A DNA stretch of 9,272 nt from Actinomycetes bacterium. Lineage in GTDB: Bacteria > Actinomycetota > Aquicultoria > CAJVYJ01 > JAUVQD01. Location of the stretch: assembly GCA_030598355.1 (NCBI GenBank), contig JAUVQD010000038.1, forward strand, positions 1-9,272, read 5' to 3'. A model generated the notes under the pieces. It was given only the letters and a program-made list of their open reading frames with translations, did not search any database and was not told the DNA's origin. Shown here piece by piece: positions 5,624 to 9,272 of the stretch (position 1 is its first letter; each line of letters opens with the position of its first letter). Both the position numbers and the translations under genes were made by a program.

Positions 5624-6553
5624 TTATTCTTGAGTTGACTCGCATCTTGCCAATATGCGTTCCCGTTGGCTATCGACGTCTGCCTGGAGATCAGCCAGAA
5701 GAGCCTCGTTTCCGGGAGCAAAAAGATGCTTGAATCGACCTTGAAGTTTAAACCATTCAGCGACAGGTTTTGGCTGTCTAACCTTGACTGTGACTTTCCA
5801 GACACCGTTTTCAACCTCATAAAGCGGCCAATAGCCTGTCTGCACTCCAAGTTTTGCCATTTTGACTGTCTGATCTGATGGATGGCGCCAGCCTCTCGGA
5901 CACGGTGATAATATATTTAGAAAAGCTGGTCCATCTGTTTGCAACGCCTTCGCTGCCTTGGCGTGCAAATCTTTCCAATGACTGATCGAAGCTTGAGCGA
6001 CATATGGAATATTGTGATCCGCGCAGATAGCGGTTAGATCTTTTCGCCTACGTGGCTTGCCCGGCCTCACTGACCCGACAGGTGTCGTGGTTGTCCAAGC
6101 CCCTTTTGGAGTAGCGCTTGAACGTTGAATACCGGTATTCATATAAGCACCGTTGTCACAACAAACATAGAGCATATTATGACCCCGCTCTAGAGCCCCG
6201 CTTAATGATTGAAGACCGATATCATAAGTGCCGCCGTCTCCGCCAAACGCGACAAATTTCAATTCTTTATCTACTTTGCCGCGCCGCTTCAGAGCCTGAT
6301 ACGCGGATTCCACGCCACTGATAGTGGCGGCCACATTTTCAAAAGCATTGTGAATATAACTGCACTTCCAAGCAGTATAAGGATAAATTGTTGTTGATAC
6401 TTCAAGACATCCGGTAGCACAACCAACTACCACCGGATCCTCGGAAGCTAAAAGAACCTGACGGACAGCTATTGAATGACCGCAACCAGCACAGAGTCGG
6501 TGACCACCGGTCAAATAATCTTTTTTCTTTGAAAGTTCCCTGAGACTGGCCAA
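5624..6553 (-). CDS. porB: Pyruvate:ferredoxin oxidoreductase, beta subunit (thiamine diphosphate-binding)
   Basis: Binds thiamine diphosphate and one [4Fe-4S] cluster of the enzyme converting pyruvate, CoA and oxidised ferredoxin to acetyl-CoA, CO2 and reduced ferredoxin; cytoplasmic. The length of 309 is typical. The cluster-binding cysteines begin with C21-x2-C24 in CAGCGHS; C49 in GCATGCLE and C218 in SPCPRGW are the probable others. GDGGTYDIG at 105-113 plus DNGAYMNTG at 133-141 form the diphosphate/Mg motif, with the NTGIQRSSATPKGA stretch typical of PorB. The C-terminal GVQTGYWPLYEVE (235-247) is also characteristic. The start is TTG: the porA stop is 8 bases upstream and TAGAGGG overlaps that stop as ribosome site, implying translational coupling. 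It is the last gene of the porGDAB operon. Confidence 0.94.
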   Translation of the reverse strand: MASLRELSKKKDYLTGGHRLCAGCGHSIAVRQVLLASEDPVVVGCATGCLEVSTTIYPYTAWKCSYIHNAFENVAATISGVESAYQALKRRGKVDKELKFVAFGGDGGTYDIGLQSLSGALERGHNMLYVCCDNGAYMNTGIQRSSATPKGAWTTTTPVGSVRPGKPRRRKDLTAICADHNIPYVAQASISHWKDLHAKAAKALQTDGPAFLNILSPCPRGWRHPSDQTVKMAKLGVQTGYWPLYEVENGVWKVTVKVRQPKPVAEWFKLQGRFKHLFAPGNEALLADLQADVDSQRERILARCESTQE

Positions 6554-6561
6554 TTTTCCCT

Positions 6562-7746
6562 CTATTCCCTAAGACCCAAGTAATTAATAGTTTGCTTTAC
6601 CTGGCCGTCTTTAACGATATCGGACAGAACAGTATAAGCTTCCTTGATGAGACCCATTGAAACATCTCTTCCGCCCAAGCCATAAATAAAATTGATAATC
6701 GGAACCCGACTCTCAGAGTCGTATAGCGCCGATCTAACTTCTTGAAAAACCGGCGCGCCAATCGCTCCGGGAGATAAGGAACGGTCTAAGACTGCCACGG
6801 CTTTTACACCGCTTAAAGCATCTGTGATCTGCTTGATGGGAAACGGACGAAAGCTTCGAATCTTAAGCAGACCAGCCTTTACTCCGTCAGCCCGCAAACT
6901 ATCGACCACCACGCGAGTTGTCCCGGCGGTTGAGCCCAAAACTACGATCGCTATTTCAGCATCATCTAGTTTATATTCCTCGATAAGTCCATACGGTCGC
7001 CCACTAACGGCCCCGTATTCTTTTCCTATCTCTTCGATGACCGGCAATGACCCGAGGGTAGCTAGTTCTTGCGCCCGCCGAAACTCAAAAAACTGGCCGT
7101 GCAAGCCGTCAAAAGGTCCAACTGTAATCGGCTCTTCGGGGTCGAGCATCGAGATGGCCGGCTCAAACTCACCAACGAACTTCTTAACTTCTGGATCATC
7201 GAGCATATCTAAACGATCAATGGCGTGACTTATTATGAAACCGTCTAAACAGACCAATACCGGCAGACGAACCCGGTTGTCTTCAGCTATCCTTATGGCT
7301 TGAATTGTTGTGTCATATGCCTCTTGGGCATTTTCGCAGTGAATCTGTATCCAACCAGAATCACGCGCGCCCATACTGTCTTGATGATCACAGTGAATAT
7401 TGATCGGACCGGCAAGAGTCCGATTTACGTTGTGCATAACAATCGGCAATCTCAAAGCCGAAGCGATATAAAGTATTTCCCACATCAGCGCCAAACCTTG
7501 AGACGAGGTAGCCGTTATTACACGAGAACCTGCCGCCGAGGCGCCAACGCAGGCACTCATGGCACTGTGTTCACTTTCAACGGTTACATATTCTGTGTCG
7601 ACTTGCCCGTTGGCGACAAAAGTTGAAAACTCCTCGACAATCGTCGTTTGAGGTGTGATCGGATAGGCCGCCACTACGTCAGGATTAATCTGCCGCATCG
7701 CGTGAGCGCAAGCAAGGTTCCCGGTTAAGGCCACTGTTTTAGACAT
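6562..7746 (-). CDS. porA: Pyruvate:ferredoxin oxidoreductase, alpha subunit
   Basis: Carries the substrate and cofactor domains of pyruvate:ferredoxin oxidoreductase and pairs with PorB at the active site. At 394 residues it has the usual PorA length. YPITPQTTI at 28-36 holds the pyruvate-contacting threonine (T31). VESEHSAM at 56-63 provides the glutamate that touches the thiamine pyrimidine, and NVNRTLAGPI (106-115) supplies R109, aligned with the substrate arginine of the one-chain enzyme. HCDHQDSM (118-125) follows. Residues about 265-390 form the second domain (VVLGSTAGT; LDRSLSPGAIG at 320-330). Its ATG directly follows the porD stop (TAAATG), and the purine-rich end of porD acts as ribosome site. 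The pyruvate assignment rests on overall similarity and the four-subunit context; another 2-oxoacid is possible but less likely. Confidence 0.94.
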   Translation of the reverse strand: MSKTVALTGNLACAHAMRQINPDVVAAYPITPQTTIVEEFSTFVANGQVDTEYVTVESEHSAMSACVGASAAGSRVITATSSQGLALMWEILYIASALRLPIVMHNVNRTLAGPINIHCDHQDSMGARDSGWIQIHCENAQEAYDTTIQAIRIAEDNRVRLPVLVCLDGFIISHAIDRLDMLDDPEVKKFVGEFEPAISMLDPEEPITVGPFDGLHGQFFEFRRAQELATLGSLPVIEEIGKEYGAVSGRPYGLIEEYKLDDAEIAIVVLGSTAGTTRVVVDSLRADGVKAGLLKIRSFRPFPIKQITDALSGVKAVAVLDRSLSPGAIGAPVFQEVRSALYDSESRVPIINFIYGLGGRDVSMGLIKEAYTVLSDIVKDGQVKQTINYLGLRE

Positions 7747-8049
7747 TTATTTCTCTTCCTCTTCCATTACGATTGCGTCTGTTGGACACTCCTCGGCGCA
7801 AATACCGCACCCCTTGCAGTGATCGTAGTCAATCCCCAGCATCTTGCTCTCTTTTACCTCAATAGATGTATCAGGACAAAAAACCCAGCAGATCATGCAA
7901 TGCGTGCACTTTTCTTCAATCCAACGGGGTTTTTCCGAGCGCCATCCGCCGGTTTTATATTCAACAGCATTACCGCCTGTTGGAATTAACGCGCCTGCCG
8001 GATGATCCCCGACCTTCCACTTCTTTAAGTTTTTGATATCCCAGCTCAC
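7747..8049 (-). CDS. porD: Pyruvate:ferredoxin oxidoreductase, delta (ferredoxin-type) subunit
   Basis: A 100-residue electron-transfer subunit with two [4Fe-4S] motifs: C48-C51-C54-C58-P and C78-C81-C84-C88-P. It passes electrons from the PorB cluster to external ferredoxin. The N-terminal 45 residues (GDHPAGALIPTGGNAVEYKTGGWR within them) are the extension that distinguishes PorD from free ferredoxins and anchors it to the complex. The C-terminus is acidic (MEEEEK). The GTG start overlaps the porG stop by 4 bases (GTGA), and the stop abuts the porA ATG, so translation of the three genes is tightly coupled. Confidence 0.95.
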   Translation of the reverse strand: MSWDIKNLKKWKVGDHPAGALIPTGGNAVEYKTGGWRSEKPRWIEEKCTHCMICWVFCPDTSIEVKESKMLGIDYDHCKGCGICAEECPTDAIVMEEEEK

Positions 8050-8618
8050 TCTGACCGTGCCTCCTGATACGCCCGGTTCAGCGCCTCAACATTGCCCTCA
8101 ATAATCTCGGGGCTGAATTTTTTTCCGAAAGATGAACGAATATGCTCGGCAACTTTTTCCAAATCCATAATTCCTGTTGCCTTAAGAACAGCTCCTAACA
8201 TCGGGGTATTCGGTATTGCTCTTCCAATACTCTCAACCGCGATTTTTGAAGCGTCTACTGTGACTATTTGGTACCCTTCAATATTATTGGCCTGTCGCAC
8301 CTCGGCTGGAGACATATCTGTATTAATGACCAAAGCCCCGTTTTCAACCAAGCCGTCTGTAACATCGACAACGCTCAGAAGAGTCGGATCTAAAACCACG
8401 ACAATATCAGGATTGGTAACCGCGCAATGAATTAGAATCGGCTCAGGGCAGATTCTCGTAAATGCCTGAATCGGCGCGCCCATTCTTTCCGGCCCGTATT
8501 CCGGTGAGGCTTGAAAATACTTATCTTGTTTTAGCGCCGCTTCCGCGACCAATTTGGCGGCTGTGACAGCACCCTGGCCACCACGACCATGCCATCGAAT
8601 CTCGGTCAGATCTTCCAC
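8046..8618 (-). CDS. porG: Pyruvate:ferredoxin oxidoreductase, gamma subunit
   Basis: A 190-residue subunit containing the CoA-binding-type domain of 2-oxoacid:acceptor oxidoreductases. Hallmarks are IRWHGRGGQGAVTA at 7-20 and the SPEYGPERMGAP segment at 38-49, followed by TNPDIVVVLD (68-77). It is the first gene of the por operon, in the order G-D-A-B found in archaea, Thermotoga and many anaerobic bacteria. The start is GTG at 8618, with AAAGG ending 14 bases upstream, somewhat too far. No ATG, GTG or TTG lies between that site and 8618 in frame, though an in-frame ATT immediately precedes the GTG. The family usually begins M-x-IRWHGRGGQG, so the N-terminus is right within a few residues. 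Confidence 0.94.
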   Translation of the reverse strand: MEDLTEIRWHGRGGQGAVTAAKLVAEAALKQDKYFQASPEYGPERMGAPIQAFTRICPEPILIHCAVTNPDIVVVLDPTLLSVVDVTDGLVENGALVINTDMSPAEVRQANNIEGYQIVTVDASKIAVESIGRAIPNTPMLGAVLKATGIMDLEKVAEHIRSSFGKKFSPEIIEGNVEALNRAYQEARSE

Positions 8619-8672
8619 AATCGCAAATTCTACCTTTCTTTAAATGTCGACCCTGCCGTTTTTCGCAATTAA

Positions 8673-8703
8673 TAAATACCCTTAAATAGGGTTTTCCTGA
8701 CAA
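8673..8703 (-). promoter_or_regulatory. Possible second por promoter with dyad in a long spacer
   Basis: TTGTCA (8703-8698, 5/6) is followed after 19 bases by TATTTA (8678-8673). An inverted repeat ACCCT-N5-AGGGT (8678-8692) fills most of the spacer. A 19-base spacer containing a dyad is the usual layout of MerR-family targets. The region is AT-rich, so the match may be accidental. Confidence 0.22.
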
Positions 8704-8705
8704 TC

Positions 8706-8723
8706 GCGTGCTTTAACGCACAA
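8706..8723 (-). promoter_or_regulatory. Imperfect Rex-like operator just inside the por transcript
   Basis: Read on the minus strand this 18-base site is TTGTG-N8-CACGC. The redox regulator Rex recognises TTGTG-N8-CACAA, so 8 of the 10 arm bases agree. It begins about 3 bases past the predicted start of por transcription, where a bound repressor would block it. Rex senses NADH/NAD+ and controls anaerobic metabolism in many Gram-positives. No rex gene is in the window, so this is a pattern match only. Confidence 0.25.
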
Positions 8724-8732
8724 GGGCTTTCT

Positions 8733-8760
8733 ATTTTAGACGAACAGAAATGATTTTCAA
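8733..8760 (-). promoter_or_regulatory. Sigma-70-type promoter for the por operon
   Basis: On the minus strand TTGAAA (8760-8755) and TAAAAT (8738-8733) are 16 bases apart, each 5/6 of consensus. Transcription would begin near 8726, giving porG a leader of about 108 bases. It lies in the 170-base gap 8619-8788 after recR. No clear terminator closes recR, so some read-through is also possible. Confidence 0.5.
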
Positions 8761-8788
8761 GGTTTTTAAATATTTTGGAAAACTAAAA

Positions 8789-9272
8789 CTAGATATCGCG
8801 GCGGCCATCAAGCGCTCTACCCAAAGTTATTTCGTCGGCATACTCAAGGTCGCCGCCGACCGGCAGACCGCTAGCTATCTTGGTAACCTTGACCCCAAGT
8901 GGTTTTAGCAGCTTCGCCAGATACATGGCGGTTGCCTCACCCTCAATATTCGGGTTCAGCGCCAACACCACTTCATGCACAGGGGCTTTCTTTAATCTTT
9001 CAAGCAGCTCGGGGATCTTAAGTTTTTCGGGCCCCATTCCCTCCATTGGCGAGATGACCCCGCCCAAAACGTGATAGAGGCCTCTGTAGGAGCCGCTTCG
9101 CTCGATTGCGATAATGTCTTTTGCCTCACCAACGACACAATAAATATCCTGTTTTCTGCTCTTGTCCGCGCAAATATCGCAAATTTCACCGCCGCTAAAA
9201 TTAAAACACTGCCGGCAAAGGCGAACATCCCGCTGGGCCACTATTATTGACTCGGCCAACGATTTAGCTTCA
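8789..9272 (-). CDS. recR: Recombination protein RecR (N-terminus beyond window)
   Basis: Part of the RecFOR pathway that loads RecA at gaps; RecR forms DNA-encircling rings with RecO or RecF. The frame is open to the right edge, showing about 161 C-terminal residues of an expected 195-200, so roughly 40 residues with the helix-hairpin-helix part are missing. Visible, counted from the TTG leucine codon at 9259: the four-cysteine zinc finger (C15, C18, C27, C30), then the Toprim domain beginning YCVVGEAKDIIAIE (40-53), the YHVLGG...SPMEG loop, and ALNPNIEGEATAMYL (99-113). The end GLPVGGDLEYADEITL is near-invariant in RecR. That TTG codon is internal, not a start, because the family alignment continues upstream of it. 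Recognition is secure. Confidence 0.96.
   Translation of the reverse strand, partial: EAKSLAESIIVAQRDVRLCRQCFNFSGGEICDICADKSRKQDIYCVVGEAKDIIAIERSGSYRGLYHVLGGVISPMEGMGPEKLKIPELLERLKKAPVHEVVLALNPNIEGEATAMYLAKLLKPLGVKVTKIASGLPVGGDLEYADEITLGRALDGRRDI

Noticed and set aside
5624..8618. 2-oxoglutarate:ferredoxin oxidoreductase instead of pyruvate
   Set aside because: Alpha and beta lengths and motifs, the PorD-type delta extension and the G-D-A-B order all fit the four-subunit pyruvate enzyme better.
9257..9259. TTG at 9259 as the true start of recR
   Set aside because: The zinc finger would begin at once and about 40 conserved N-terminal residues would be lost; the frame stays open to the edge with RecR-like residues upstream.
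1..9272. Mobile elements, CRISPR arrays, tRNA or rRNA genes
   Set aside because: No transposase-like or integrase-like frame, no regularly spaced repeats and no RNA-gene sequence was recognised by eye on either strand.

Overview
The window looks like ordinary chromosome from an anaerobic bacterium with mid-range base composition. My best guess is a deep-branching anaerobic actinobacterial lineage. That guess rests on three things: the recR ... aspartate kinase-asd order resembles the actinobacterial recR-ask-asd neighbourhood, pyruvate metabolism is ferredoxin-linked, and an [FeFe]-hydrogenase-like protein is present. The taxonomic call is inference only. No mobile element, CRISPR array, rRNA or tRNA gene was seen. 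Six of the eleven genes with a visible start use GTG or TTG.

Left part (1-1426). A divergent pair flanks a 148-base gap. On the minus strand is the first 276 codons of an iron-sulfur protein: two [4Fe-4S] ferredoxin motifs followed by an [FeFe]-hydrogenase-type domain whose third cysteine motif is degraded, so it is probably a sensor or scaffold rather than a working hydrogenase. On the plus strand is a STAS-domain anti-sigma factor antagonist. Together they suggest a redox input coupled to a partner-switching (phospho-STAS) output. This is the most interesting locus in the window, and its remainder lies beyond the left edge.

Middle part (1427-5517, all minus strand). Reading in the direction of transcription: a small two-helix membrane protein of unknown function; aspartate kinase (lysC) with its own promoter and a well-supported internal start for a separate regulatory subunit; aspartate-semialdehyde dehydrogenase (asd) 2 bases later; a CDF metal-ion transporter 8 bases after asd; and a TIGR00725/LOG-like Rossmann protein. 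LysC and Asd carry out the first two steps from aspartate towards lysine, threonine, methionine and diaminopimelate. The last gene ends base-to-base against the STAS gene.

Right part (5624-9272, minus strand). The 3' three-quarters or so of recR (recombinational repair) enters from the right edge. After a 170-base gap with promoter-like and dyad elements comes a compact porG-porD-porA-porB operon for four-subunit pyruvate:ferredoxin oxidoreductase, with overlapping or nearly touching genes. It makes acetyl-CoA, CO2 and reduced ferredoxin, or runs in reverse for CO2 fixation. The por operon and the small membrane-protein gene sit between recR and lysC-asd, as if inserted into that neighbourhood.
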